From Dipteris shenzhenensis (Eukaryota > Polypodiophyta > Polypodiopsida > Gleicheniales): DNA of 64,000 nucleotides. Location of the stretch: the NCBI GenBank assembly GCA_047967505.1, contig CM106539.1, one strand, 5' to 3'. Numbering within the stretch: the first letter of the stretch is position 1; each line of letters begins with the position of its first letter. A program made the translations under genes and the position numbers. This document shows, one piece after another, positions 12,471-24,027 of the stretch. Under the pieces are notes generated by a model. The model saw nothing but the letters and a program-made list of their open reading frames with translations, did no database searches and had not been told where the DNA came from.

Positions 12471-13540
12471 CCTCCCCCAAAATGAGCTCCTCTATCCATA
12501 TACTCCAACTTATCGAACATCATGTGCTCTCTTGTTGTGATTATGTTATTCTCTATTTGCGTTTGCTCCTGGTTGTGCTTTTCTTTACAATGAGTCTTGG
12601 GGTCTAGTCTTGTTGGTGAAGACAGCGAGCAAAAGGCAATTGAAAACGAGGGAAAAAGGTGAATGTGATTCATCAGGCTTGCCTGAAGGAAGGACACATT
12701 AGAACTGGGCTTTGGAAAAGGGATGGTTGTGCAAAGTTTCGAGTGCGATCGACGCGGGGTGCGTTGGGAGAAGAAGAGGAATGGGAGAACAAGTTGAGAT
12801 TGGGAAAGGAAGAGAATTGACATGGGGGGAGAGTTAGGGGTGTGCACGAGAGTGAAAAAATAAGAAATTTTCCAAAGAGGACTAGAACATGTGTTCACAA
12901 TCCAGTCCAGAGATCGGGCGGAAGTTTTCTTCCACCGTCCGATCGTTGACTCTTCTACCAAGGAAGATGCATCTTGTGAGCTCGCGAGTCTCAATCTGTG
13001 TCAGATCAGGAATCTCATTGGAGGATGAGCCGCAGGTCAACATCAAACGCTGGAAGACTGAGGGAAAGGTCCTTAGAGCAGGTCCCCATGATGTGGTTTT
13101 TTTTAATGATTTTGAAGATCCAGAACATTTTTGGTTGTCCCCATGCACCAGATCTCAACCCGCTCCACCAAATCCGGAACTTGAATGACCGGAGTTTTGC
13201 ACTGCGACGAGGGGTTCTAGGGGGTGCTGGGGGCACCCCCTGGCATGCGGAAATGTCCACTCAGGCTCCCTTTTCCTTTTTCTAGCTGCCTGTGTCATCA
13301 CTATCTCCCGTTTCCTATTTTTGCCACCTTTTTCATTGTCGCCAGTTGAAGGGCCTGCACAGAGGTAATTTCAGGGTGGCCATGGGGACCATGCACCCTG
13401 GATGCGCTCGAATTTTCCCTCTAGCGCGGGCCGAAAATTTCCCCTTCCACCAGTGGACATTTCGGTGGCATGGGGACCTGCTCTTATTCCGAAGATGAAC
13501 CTGTGTCACAATCAGTGCCTCCCGCAGCCCCTCGACGTGC
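11950..13540. other. No supported gene; two (CT)n microsatellites and GC-richer sequence before the kinase pseudogene
   Basis: (CT)n tracts lie at about 12,281-12,325 and 12,423-12,463. From about 12,700 base composition rises in G+C. Overlapping frames of 80-100 codons exist on both strands at 12,880-13,290 but none has a recognisable motif. A small hairpin GGGGGTGC/GCACCCCC lies at about 13,217-13,237. Confidence 0.45.
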
Positions 13541-13570
13541 ATGAAAAGCCCGCACGAGGCTTTTTCTCAA

Positions 13571-13683
13571 CGTGAAAATGGCGAGCGGCTAAAAGCTTCC
13601 CTCGGGCTTTTCACTCATACTTCATTACTAAGCGCCGCTCGCCATTTTCACGTCGGGCTTTTCACTCATACTTCATTACTAAG
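13571..13683. repeat. Perfect 19-bp inverted repeat interleaved with a perfect 30-bp direct repeat
   Basis: CGTGAAAATGGCGAGCGGC at 13,571-13,589 is exactly inverted at 13,634-13,652. A 30-bp sequence starting CGGGCTTTTCACTC occurs at 13,603-13,632 and again at 13,654-13,683. It sits 160 bp upstream of the kinase pseudogene ATG, in what would be its promoter or leader. Confidence 0.85.
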
Positions 13684-13841
13684 ACCTTCCCTTCTACGAG
13701 GGCAGGCCAAAAATCACCAAGAGCCGGCCTCGTGGAATCAAGCAAAGCATGGGCTGATCCGCCCCAACATCGAAAGGAAAGAGTGTGCAGATCATCCTCT
13801 TCAACAGCAGTACGAGTGTGAATCCAGACTAATTAGACTGC

Positions 13842-16212
13842 ATGGCCGGAACTAGTACTACTACTCGTGCGATGTGGGTGCTTCTTCTTCTGCTTGTAGT
13901 ATGCATTCTAGCATTCTTCTCAACTGCTTCGTCTGATCAAATACAGAACGGTATCATCCCTCTCAACTCTACGCTCTTCGCCAACTCCTCCACTTTCTCT
14001 GCATGATTCTCTGCCAATTCCACCTTCGCCCTTGGCTTCTTCCGCCTCCCTGCCGCCACTACCATCCTTTCCATCTGGTTCGCTTCCATTCCCACCCTTA
14101 CCGTCGTCTGGATGGCCAACCGTGACGCCCCTCTCGATCCCTACGCTTACCTTCGCCTCACCGCGTCTGCCGGATTCGTGCTCTACAATGGCTCCGGAGC
14201 CATTGCCTGGACGGCTGCAAATCTTGATGACTCTGCTCTCGACTTACTTGTTGTCGAACGTGGTGAGTTCCAGCAATCCGGCAACTTGCTGCTTAGGAAT
14301 CAGGCGTCCGACGTTGTATGGCAAAGCTTTGATCATCCCACGGATACGCTTCTTCCTGAGCAACGCTTTACTAACAATAGCAGTACCTTGAAATCATGGC
14401 GGAGGTCAGATTCAGATCCGAGAACGGGGAATTTCTTCTTGGAAATGGTAGGTGGTAATAACAATCTGCAGATGTATGCTAATCTCACGCAATGACTATA
14501 TTCACTTATTCTCCTGCTGGGACCGCATTTGCGGAATTGAACCAAACAGGAGCACTGATCATTGCGGTGAATTCAACCCACGTGCTGAAATCATACGAGG
14601 CAAGCGATTATGGCAGCATACCCACTCCGCAAAGGCGTCTGACTCTCAACTCAGACGGAAATTTGGCGATGTATACCTGGTCACAAGCGGAAGCAGCCTG
14701 GATAATCGTCTGGAGAGCATTACCGGATGCATGCGACGTAACAGAACTGTGCGGCAACGGGATTTGCACCTCGCCGAGCGCGTCGGATCCGAGCCAGTGT
14801 GTGCAGCTGCCCTCAAGGTTTCCTTCGCAATGACTTGCAAGATTGGACGCAGGGCTGCGTCCGCGAGGTGCCGCTAAGCTGCAACAACCCGCAAACTATC
14901 CACATGAGAACACGGACTATTTTGGCACGACCGCATTCATCGTTAACGCGACGACCGCGGCAGATTGCAGTGCGCAATGTTTGCAGAATTGCATATGTGT
15001 TTGCGCAGTCTATGGCACGGAGGAGCAGCTTTGCTGGCTTTATTCGAACATGCAGATCGGCGGTCAGCATGATCGCAATCAGACGTATACCTTCCTTCTC
15101 AAACTCGCTCAAGAGTCTACGTCCAAACCGGCTGCAAAGCTGTTATTTCTCTTCCTGCCATTGCAGCCATTTGTTTCTCGGGCTTGGCTGCAACAATCCT
15201 CTTGATCCTACTGGCATGGCACGTCTCTAGGAAGAGGGAGAGATCCAAACTTCAAATTTTATGGTCCCTCAGGCGGACATCAGGGCTGCCCATCAGATTT
15301 TCTTACAAAGAACTAGAGCTTGCCACCGATAATTTCAGCTTGAAGCACAAACTGGGCAGTGGGGGGTTCGGGACAGTGTTCAAAGGGGTACTAGCAGGAG
15401 ACAAGAGCACAGTGGCTGTCAAGAAGCTCCATAGCTCCTGAGATGAAGGATGGGAGGCACAATTCCAAGCTGAAGTCTCCACAATTGGATCAATTCACCA
15501 CTTCAATATTGTGCGGTTAAGAGGCTTCTGTTGTGAAGGCTCACACAGAATTCTGGTCTATGAGTACATGGAGAAAGGATCCTTAGACAGATATCTGCTT
15601 GACAACTCCAAAACAAGCAGAGTCGAGCATCAAGCCCTCAATTGGAACACTCGTTTCAACATCGCATTAGGCGTAGCTAAAGGCATAGCCTACTGCCATG
15701 AGCAATGCAGAAGCCGGATCATCCACTGTGACATCAAACCAGAGAACGTGCTTCTCGAAGATGATTACAGTCCTAAGGTGTCTGATTTTGGGCTTGCCAA
15801 GCTTGTTAGCAAGGACCAGACCAGAGTTTTCACTGCAATAAGGGGAACGAGAGGATATGTAGCCCCTGAATGGGTGGCCAACTTGCCAGTTACTGTGAAA
15901 GCAGATGTTTATAGCTATGGCATGCTCCTCTTAGAGGTCATAGGGTGGAGAAGAAACCTTGCTATTTGTGTGGATAACCAAAACAAGCTTTACTATCCAC
16001 AATGGGCCTTCCACCACTTGATGGAAGGAGACTTAGTAGGTGTGGCTTTTGGGTGTATCCAAGATGAATCTGGCATGAGACCCTCCATGGGAACTGTGGT
16101 ACAGATGCTTGAAGGCACCTTACGAGTTCCCAAACCCCCTACCCCTAAGGTTTTAGAAATTGTAATGCATGAAATCAAGGATGCCGCCACTGAGGAACCC
16201 TTGATGATGTAG
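13842..16212 (+). pseudogene. G-type lectin S-receptor-like serine/threonine kinase (S-domain RLK), broken
   Basis: Domain order is that of an S-domain receptor kinase: Met at 13,842, a hydrophobic signal peptide (LLLLLVVCILAFF), a B-lectin domain (VVWMANRDAP, WQSFDHPTDTLLPEQ), a Cys-rich PAN/EGF-like part (CGNGIC, CSAQCLQNCIC), a transmembrane segment near 15,185-15,220, then an intracellular kinase. The kinase keeps the Gly loop (GSGGFGTV), the VAVKK lysine, HCDIKPEN (a non-RD catalytic loop), DFGLAKL and GYVAPEW. Such proteins sit in the plasma membrane and act in recognition or defence signalling. Damage: TGA at 14,004-14,006, frameshifts near 14,490, 14,815 and 14,900 and again before the kinase, TGA at 15,439-15,441 just after the catalytic Lys, and an apparent deletion between GDLV and GVAFGCIQDE (about 16,040) relative to the family. 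The coding part is single-exon and more G+C-rich than its surroundings. Stop TAG lies at 16,210-16,212. Confidence 0.9.
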
Positions 16213-16295
16213 ACCTTCACTTCTTTTGAATAAAAATCATATTGTAGAACAATGCCTACTTGGCAAGAACTAGGGAAAAAGGAGGCTATCGTGGG

Positions 16296-16296
<1 letters not shown>

Positions 16297-16337
<41 letters not shown>
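16297..16337. repeat. (GA)n microsatellite
   Basis: About 20 GA units, 85 bp downstream of the kinase pseudogene stop. Confidence 0.95.
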
Positions 16338-16340
<3 letters not shown>

Positions 16341-16587
16341 AATTTGTAAAAAGTTGAGATTTAAATCTACTTCATGTGAGCTCCTAAAACCTCTATATAT
16401 TTTCATAATCTTTTGTTACATAATGTACCAAAATGTTGGAGATCAATGGAGATGCCCCACCCACCCACCAATCCACTCCCCCCCCCCCCCTCTCCTCTAC
16501 ATAAACAAAAAGTTTCAAAACGTTATTATTGATGATAGTGTATTGTCACAACTCGTTGTATATCATTGATTCCAAAATTTTAAAATT

Positions 16588-17387
16588 TGGTTAGTGCAAG
16601 AGTGACAAGAATAGCGAGGAGAAGGAAACACGATGAAGAATGGAATGTGGTGATTGTAAGAAAACAATACAACATCTGTGCTCAACAGATAACAGGATCT
16701 CGTATGCAAGAGAGAAAAGCAAATAGTATGGAGAATGAAAAATTTGATTACTGTAAAACTGATACAATAGATGGCGCTGCCTCCCAGCCGTGCGCTCCTG
16801 TGAGAGAAGCTTCGATGGCGCACTAGAAACAGTAGAGGATGGAGGCTGGATGCTAAGGAATTAGGGTTGCTGTAGCTAGTGATGATAATGGGCTTCACGG
16901 GCTTGCTCTTATATAGCCACCAGTCATAGTCGGTTAGACCCAATTGGGTGACCGACCCAGTCCGCCCAAAACGGCCGACTGGAGGTCGGTCCCGAAATAG
17001 ACCACCAACCACATGATAGAACCGTGGCGCAGAATAGAGCAACTAACCTACGTACTCCATTCGACCCACAGCCATCCGGGATCATCTGGGGCTCCAAACG
17101 GGCCCCGCAACTTGAGAGTGGGCTGCCCTGAGAAATGCTCCGTCTACCCTCAGTGCGGTCAGTCATGGGATGCCTTCCCGCACTTGCATGTAGCCTAGTT
17201 GGCAGTGTGCCAACTCTATCTGAAGCCGTCCAGCCATTAGGCCACACATGGCCCCCATCTGGTGTCCAAACCAGGACCTACTGGATAATCGAGCTACTCA
17301 AATGCCTTCTCCTCATATGGGGGGCTTACAAGTAGAGTTAGCTGGTTCCCACGTAGTTACACGAGAGTGGAGCATTGATATCTAACA
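16588..17387 (-). mobile_element. Candidate solo LTR, minus orientation
   Basis: Read on the minus strand this begins TGTTAGATATC at 17,387, has a TATA box (CTATATAAG) about 470 bp in (plus coordinates near 16,909-16,917), and ends CTAACCA at 16,588. The terminal TGTTAG and CTAAC(C)A are near-inverted, as in LTRs. A stretch near 17,305-17,335 (CCCCATATGAGGAGAAG on the minus strand) matches part of the copia 3' LTR at 52,675-52,692. I could not find matching 5-bp flanks, so ends are tentative. Confidence 0.4.
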
Positions 17388-19249
17388 GTGATATGGGTTT
17401 TATTTGGATAAGGAAATGAGACTCATTCTTCATGATATGTAGGAATGAAATGCATTCAATTATGCATACAGGTCTTATGGTGGCATCTTGAGTTGACATC
17501 ACTAAAGCATGAACTATAGTTGTTTGATGAAAAGGAACGATTAATCAAAAGTTATTGTCCAAATCGATGAGTTTATAGATAAACATATATATAAAAGGAT
17601 TAGAGTATTATTCTTAGTAATAATGATGTGACTATTTTGTTGAAGACTATAAGAGCATGCAATCTTATTTTGTTAAGGAGATTTATATATGTAGGGCAAT
17701 ATTTGCATTGAATAATTACTAAATTTTAGAAAGCTTTTTGCAACGTAAATGTACATTAAAAAATATTGCATTAAATAATCTCTAAATTTGAGAGAGCTTT
17801 TTGCAATGTGAAATATACATCAACGTACTTTGTAAATGAAAAGAGAAAGGGATAAATATTTTGTTGCAACTAAGTCTTGAACCTTTCTATTAGCTAAGGT
17901 ATAAATTAATATGGTCGAATCGCTAACAAAGACAGAAGTTTCTTGTCGATGCTAATGTGGGATGTAAATCTCTATGCACATACATGCTATAACATGATAA
18001 TTCAATTTTAATGCTTATATTCATAGATACTATGTTAAATGTTTTTAAACAAAAAATCTTAAGGGGGGGGTCACTCATCATATGTAACTCTATCACGTGA
18101 GTTCAAGAGATGGGTTTTTATTAATTCAATTACTTACAAATTTATATATACATAAGTAAATTAAGGCCCAAATATTAATATACAAAAGGGTGTTTTATAT
18201 TACAAAGGTTTTAGAAGCTCTTAACATGCAACGTGGACATTTGGGAAGAGTGGTTTATGTCATGGGACCTAAAGGTCCAATAGCTCTCACAACACAAATT
18301 CGACTCACTAGGGATGTAGACCATAGTCTTTGTTCTTTTAGTTCGATGCTCCTTAATATGGGAGATGATGGAAATTTTATTAAGATCTACTACTCAAATG
18401 TACTAAGGGTACTTGTGAATGATTAGGAGAACTTGTGCATAATTATGTTAGGCACGTGATTGCCTTGGAGTTGGACCAGAAAAATTGAGGTTTATTTTTT
18501 CAAGTTGTGGCACCCTACTTAAGGGCATGGCCCTTCAAGAGAATTGAAAGAAAATCTAGGGCTCTTTATGGTCCATTCTAGAGAAGTGCAACCTTCTAGC
18601 AAACATTTTTATAAGATTGACATTAATTTTGTGTTAGTATGCTTATTAGTAGATATATGAAATCCTAAGTCACTAGTACCACTGAAGTCCAGTGTTTAAG
18701 GATTGAGGGTATCTATATTCTAGTGTCTATTATCCAAGTTCCATCTAGCTAGCTTTAATTGCCTATTGAATATTTGTTTGTAAATTGTAAATTCCAATTT
18801 GAAATTTTCAATTGAAAGTTTGAATTTGCACAGTCAATGCAATCGTACGTAAAGCTTAGAAATTACAAATTGCAAATTTGCAATAATTGATTTGATGATT
18901 AAGAGTGACAATTGATGTTCTCCTAAACTAGGTACTAATGGAATAGTGAGAACTCTAGACTCTAGAGTGACCAGTAACAAGTTGTGTCTAGTATCGACGA
19001 GCCTTGGCTTTGCCCTAACTTCAAACTTCTATACAAATTCACAATCTCCTATCTGCAGACTATAACCAAGAGACAAGAGCCAATAGGATTAGTACCAATT
19101 GTCATCCATAACAACATGGATAGTTTTTCATAACTTTATATGGCTTGTACATTTGTTCAAACCTATATATGTCTTGTATATTTATGTTTACAATAGGTAA
19201 ACATAATGAAAACATGTTTTAATGCTAGTGATGATATTTTAAATATATT
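17388..19249. other. AT-rich gene-free stretch with one small tandem duplication
   Basis: No gene is supported; the 78-codon frame at 18,190-18,426 has no motif I recognise. A diverged tandem pair of about 63 bp lies at about 17,700-17,762 and 17,763-17,825 (shared ...AGCTTTTTGCAA...). Confidence 0.5.
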
Positions 19250-19364
19250 CACTACAAGGCATAGGCACTTTTTCGACGAAAATACCGATGCTTTTTACAT
19301 TAAATTTTTTTTTTTCATGGGCGCAAATGTCATTATAAAAGTTACTAAAAGCATTGAAAAAGAA

Positions 19365-19463
19365 CCGTCACTATATAACGACGTTGTTAAACGTCACTAT
19401 ATAGTGACACTGTAATCATCGCTATATAGCGACACTGGTAAACGTCGCTATATAGCAACGATT
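19365..19463. repeat. Left subterminal repeats of the CACTA element (CACTATATAGCGAC type)
   Basis: Four copies of a palindromic core related to GTCGCTATATAGCGAC are spaced about 25 bp apart and linked by short GTTAAAC or GTAATC spacers. Subterminal repeat clusters are where CACTA-encoded proteins bind in characterised elements; that role here is inferred. Confidence 0.7.
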
Positions 19464-19763
19464 AACAGAAGTTAAAAAAAAGCATTAGTGGGGCTAAAGA
19501 GGGCCATAGCAAGCCCTATTTTGCCCCAATAATGCTTTTTTTTTAATTACAAAAAAAGGTTTTTTATTACAAAATTTCCCTTGCGAAAAGGGTGATACAA
19601 CATTGCTCAAATGAAATGATTGAGCAACAAAAGGATATACATGTCGAACATATACAACATTGTTTGTTACAAAATTACCCTTTCGAAAAGGGTATTACAA
19701 AATTGCTCAAACAAGCGGATATACAAAATGATATACATGGCAAAGTATATGCAAATTGCTACT

Positions 19764-20231
19764 ACTACTACTCATTCGAATTGTCCTCGTCCTCCTCCTC
19801 GTCTTGTTGGCCTGGTCCTTGGTCCTCTTGAGCTGTGCCTTCTCCCTGATCCTCGTCTTGTTGACCTGATCCCTGGCCCTACTCCTCCCCGGTGATGGGA
19901 TGCTGGAGCTTGCACCCTAAGAGTGAACCATATAAATTGAAAATTAGATTGGAACTTAAAGAATAAAACAATTTAAAAAGTGAGATTATAAGTAGGAGTA
20001 GACTTATACCGTGCGAGCAGCCACCTCAGCCCAATCGACCATCACTCCCATTGCCTCTTGCTTAATAAACCACAGTTTTGTTCCTATGCGAAATGCGTGT
20101 CGCATCTCTGCATCTGTAGGAGGACGACCCATCGCAAAGCCATGCACGGCTAGCAAAGGAGTTCCCCGAGGAGTAGTTGCAGTGCTACGTCTGAGAGGAT
20201 TCGGATCAGGGGTAGTCCCCGTAGGTGTCAC
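19764..20231 (-). CDS. Hypothetical CACTA-internal protein, probably two exons
   Basis: An ATG at 20,231 opens a 75-codon frame with GRPPTDAEMRHAFRIGTK and WFIKQEAMGVMVDWAEVAA, ending at a donor-like GTATAAGT (about 20,003-20,010). A candidate downstream exon after TTCACTCTTAG (about 19,917) contains acidic Gln/Glu-rich coding sequence that stops at TAG near 19,764, although the phase across this junction does not fit cleanly. Convergent minor genes are common in CACTA elements, but I do not recognise this family. It could also be captured host sequence. Confidence 0.35.
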
Positions 20232-20234
20232 TTA

Positions 20235-23215
20235 TGCTTACGCATAAGAGAAGAGAAGAAGAGGGAACGAAAAGAGAGATTGGAAAGGGGGAAAGAGGGA
20301 AAGAAAGAGAGAAGAAGAGGGAAAGAAAGAGAGAAGAAGAGGGAAAGTAAAGAGGGAAAAAGAGACATATGCTCATGCTTATGCATGAGCATATGTCTAC
20401 TTCTCTTATGATCATGCATAATCATAAGCATGAGCATATGTCTCCTTCTCTTATGCTTATGCTTATGCATATGCATAAGAGGAGTCTTATGCATAAGCAT
20501 AAGAGAAGGAGACATATGCTCATGCTTATGCTTATGCTTATGCATGAGCATAAGAACATGAGCATGAAAGAGGGAAAGGAGGGTGGAAAAGAGGAGAAGA
20601 GAGAAGAAGAGGGAACGGAAAGAGAGATTGGAAAGAGGGAAAGAGGGAAAGAAAGAGAGAAGAAGAGGGAAAATAAAGAGGGAAAAAGAGACATATGATC
20701 ATGCATGAGCATATGTCTCCTTCTCTTATGCTCATACATAAGCATAAGCATGAGCATATGTCTCCTTCTCTTATGCTTATGCTTATGCTTATGCGTATGC
20801 GTATGCATGAGCATAAGAGAATGAGCATGAAAGAGGGAAAAGAGGGGGAAAAAGAGAGGAAGAGAGAAGAAAAGGGAAAGTAAAGAGGGAAAAAGAGACA
20901 TATGCTCATGCTTATCCAGCAGCATATGTCTCCTTCTCTTATGCTCATGCATAAGCATAAGCATGAGCATATGTCTCCTTCTCTTATGCTTATGCTTATG
21001 CTTATGCATAAGAGGAGTCTTATGCATAAGCATAAGCATATGCTCATGCTTATGCTTATGCATGAGCATAAGAGCATGAGCATGAAAGAAGGAAAAGAGG
21101 GGGGGAAAGAGGAGGAGAGAAGAAGAGGGAAAGGAAAGAGAGATTGGAAAAGGGGAAAGAGGGAAAGAAAGAGAGAAGAAGAGGGAAAGGAAAGAGGGAA
21201 AAAGAGACATATGCTCATGCTTATGCATGAGCATATGTCTCCTTCTCTTATGCTCATGTATAAGCATAAGCTTGAGCATATGTCTCCTTCTCTTATGCTT
21301 ATGCTTATGCTTATGCATAAGAGGAGTCTTATGCATAAGCATAAGCATATGCTCATGCTTATGCTTCTGCATAAGAGGAGTCTTATGCATAAGCATAAGC
21401 ATATGCTCATGCTTATGCATGAGCATAAGAGCATGAGCATGAAAGAGGGAAAAGAGGAGGGGAAAGAGGAGAAGAGAGAAGAAGAGGGAAAGGAAAGAGA
21501 GATTGGAAAAGGGGAAAGAGGGAAAGAAAGAGAGAAGAAGAGGGAAAGGAAAGAGGGAAAAAGAGACATATGCTCATGCTTATATGTCTCCTTCTCTTAT
21601 GCTCATGCATAAGCATAAGCATGAGCATATGTCTCCTTCTCTTATGCTTATGCTTATGCTTATGCATAAGAGGAGTCTTATGCATAAGCATAAGCATATG
21701 CTCATGCTTATGCATGAGCATAAGAGCATGAGCATGAAAGAGGGGAAAGAGGAGGGAAAAGAGGAGAAGAGAGAAGAAGAGGGAAAGGAAAGAGAGATTG
21801 AAAAAGGGGAAAGAGGGAAAGAAAGAGAGATGAAGAGGAAAAGGAAAGAGTGAAAAAGAGACATATGCTTATGCTTATGCATGAGCATATGTCTCCTTCT
21901 CTTATGCTCATGCATAAGCATAAGCATGAGCATATGTCTCCTTCTCTTATGCTTATGCCTATGCTTATGCATAAGAGGAGTCTTATGCATAAGCATAGGC
22001 ATAAGCATAAGAGAAGGAGACATATGCTCATGCTTATGCTTATGCATGAGCATAAGAGAAGGAGACATATGCTTATGCATAAGCATAAGCATATGCTCAT
22101 GCTTATGCATGAGCATAAGAGCATGAGCATGAAAGAGGGAAAAGAGGAGGGGAAAGAGGAGAAGAGAGAAGAAGAGGGAAAGGAAAGAGAGATTGGAAAA
22201 GGGGAAAGAGGGAAAGAAAGAGAGAAGAAGAGGGAAAGGAAAGAGGGAAAAAGAGACATATGCTCATGCTTATATGTCTCCTTCTCTTATGCTCATGCAT
22301 AAGCATAAGCATGAGCATATGTCTCCTTCTCTTATGCTTATGCTTATGCTTATGCATAAGAGGAGTTTTATGCATAAGCATAAGCATATGCTCATGCTTA
22401 TGCATGAGCATAAGAGCATGAGCATGAAAGAGGGAAAAGAGGAGGGGAAAGAGGAGAAGAGAGAAGAAGAGGGAAAGGAAAGAGAGATTGGAAAAGGGGA
22501 AAGAGGAAAAGAAGGAGAGAAGAAGAGGGAAAGGAAAGAGGGAAAAAGAGACATATGCTCATGCTTATGCATGAGCATGTCTCCTTCTCTTATGCTCATG
22601 CATAAGCATTAGCATGAGCATATGTCTCCTTCTCTTATGCTTATGCATAAGAGGAGTCTTATGCATAAGCATAAGCATATGCTCATGCTCTTATGCAGCA
22701 TAAGAGCATGAGCATGAAAGAGGGAAAAGAGGAGGGGAAAGAGGAGAAGAGAGAAGAAGAGGGAAAGGAAAGAGAGATTGGAAAAGGGGAAAAAGGGAAA
22801 GAAAGAGAGAAGAAGAGGGAAAGGAAAGAGGGAAAAAGAGATATATGCTCATGCTTATGCATGAGCATATGTCTCCTTATCTTATGCTCATGCATAAGCA
22901 TAAGCATGAGTATATGTTTCCTTCTCTTATGCTTATGCTTATGTTTATGCATAAGAGGAGTCTTATGCATAAGCATAAGCATATGCTCATGCTTATGCAT
23001 GAGCATAAGAGCATGAGCATGAAAGAGGGAAAAGAGGAGGGGAAAGAGGAGAAGAGAGAAGAGCATATGTCTCCTTCTTTTATGCTCATGCTTATGCTTA
23101 TGCTTATGCATGAGCATAAGAGCATGAGCATGAAAGAGGGAAAAGAGGGGGGGAAAGAGGAGAAGAAGAGGGAAACAAAAGAGGAAAAAAGAGGGGAAAA
23201 GAGATTGAAAGATTG
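20235..23215. repeat. Hairpin-forming minisatellite (VNTR), about nine to ten units of roughly 290-395 bp
   Basis: Each unit has a purine-rich half (GAGGGAAAGGAAAGAGAGATTGG and relatives) and a half built from ATGCTT/AAGCAT hexamers arranged as inverted repeats. The AGAGAT landmark falls at 20,275, 20,623, 21,139, 21,498, 21,793, 22,188, 22,483 and 22,773, so units vary in length while two (295 bp) are nearly identical. One hairpin has 21-bp perfect arms at 21,301-21,321 and 21,328-21,348 around a 6-base loop; another has CATATGCTCATGC arms with a 4-base loop. Open frames up to 343 codons run through on both strands but are only the translated repeat. Confidence 0.92.
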
Positions 23216-23239
23216 AAGGAGAAGGAGAAGGAGAGGAGG

Positions 23240-23842
23240 GAAGGAAGAGGAGAGAAGAAGGAAAGAAGAGGGAAGAGAGGGGAAGAGAGGGTTCCTATGC
23301 CCATCACTGCAGCTAGCACTTAAGGAGCGCTTAAGGCGCTAGCTGCAGGCCAATGCAAATTAAAAAAATAACAAATGGAAAAAACAGGAAGCACTTACCT
23401 GGAATAGTATGTCCCGCTTGGTGTTTTGTGGACTGGCCCTACAAAAGAGAGGAGTCTTCTTTCTTTCTTGAAATCTTGTTTTTTGTTTCAATCCTTTGAA
23501 ATCAAGCATGAAAACTAGTAATCAAGCATGAAAACTAGTAAGCAACTTTAGCAATACAAGGAGAAGCACTCACAAAATGAAATCTCACAAAAAACCTACC
23601 TACATTGTTCAAAGAGACTCACCTCTTCAAAAACTTCCTCTCAAGAAACCAAAGAGGGAGAAGGGTGGAGGGGGAGCACAAGAGCTAGGAGAGGGGTGAG
23701 TAGTGGTGAGGAGTGGAGAATAGAGTGGGAGGTCATCGGAAATAGATGGGAGGAGAGATTACTTTGCTTTCAATAGAGATTAGAGAGTGCTAAAGAAAGC
23801 GCCGCGCATTGTGACGGGTTTCGATTTTAACCCATAGCGTCG
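23240..23842. other. CACTA interior without a recognised gene
   Basis: Contains a purine-rich tail of the minisatellite, a GCGCTTAAGGCGC-like palindrome near 23,310-23,335 and a duplicated AATCAAGCATGAAAACTAGTA (about 23,500-23,540). No coding region is supported. Confidence 0.4.
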
Positions 23843-23985
23843 CTAACCCTAAACCCTAAAAGTCGCTATATAGTGACTTTTAACCCTAAAAGTCACTATA
23901 TAGCGACATTTAACCCTAAAAGTTACTATATAGCGACCTTTAACCCTAAGTGTCACTATATAGCGACACTTATACCTTAAAAGTG
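23843..23985. repeat. Right-side tandem subterminal repeats of the CACTA element
   Basis: Five units of about 30 bp, each GT(C/T)(G/A)CTATATAG(C/T)GAC followed by a TTTAACCCTAAAA spacer. The core is the same palindrome as in the left cluster. The spacer repeats CCCTAAA-like sequence, which is why the block superficially resembles telomere repeats. Confidence 0.75.
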
Positions 23986-24027
23986 TCAATTCAAGGCACT
24001 TGATCTAAGAAGAGAGGGAAGGAGCTC

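Noticed and set aside
20422-22302. Very long open frames (up to 343 codons) on both strands
   Set aside because: They are translations of the hexamer and purine minisatellite. Both strands are open for the same trivial reason and the proteins are MLMHKHEH- or SLFFSLSF-type strings.
20235-23215. CRISPR-like repeat array
   Set aside because: Units have no constant repeat with unique spacers, lengths vary, and this is a plant nuclear sequence; it is a minisatellite.
23850-23985. Interstitial telomere repeat (CCCTAAA-like)
   Set aside because: The CCCTAAA pieces are spacers within the CACTA subterminal repeat; the repeating unit is about 30 bp with a CTATATAG palindrome core.
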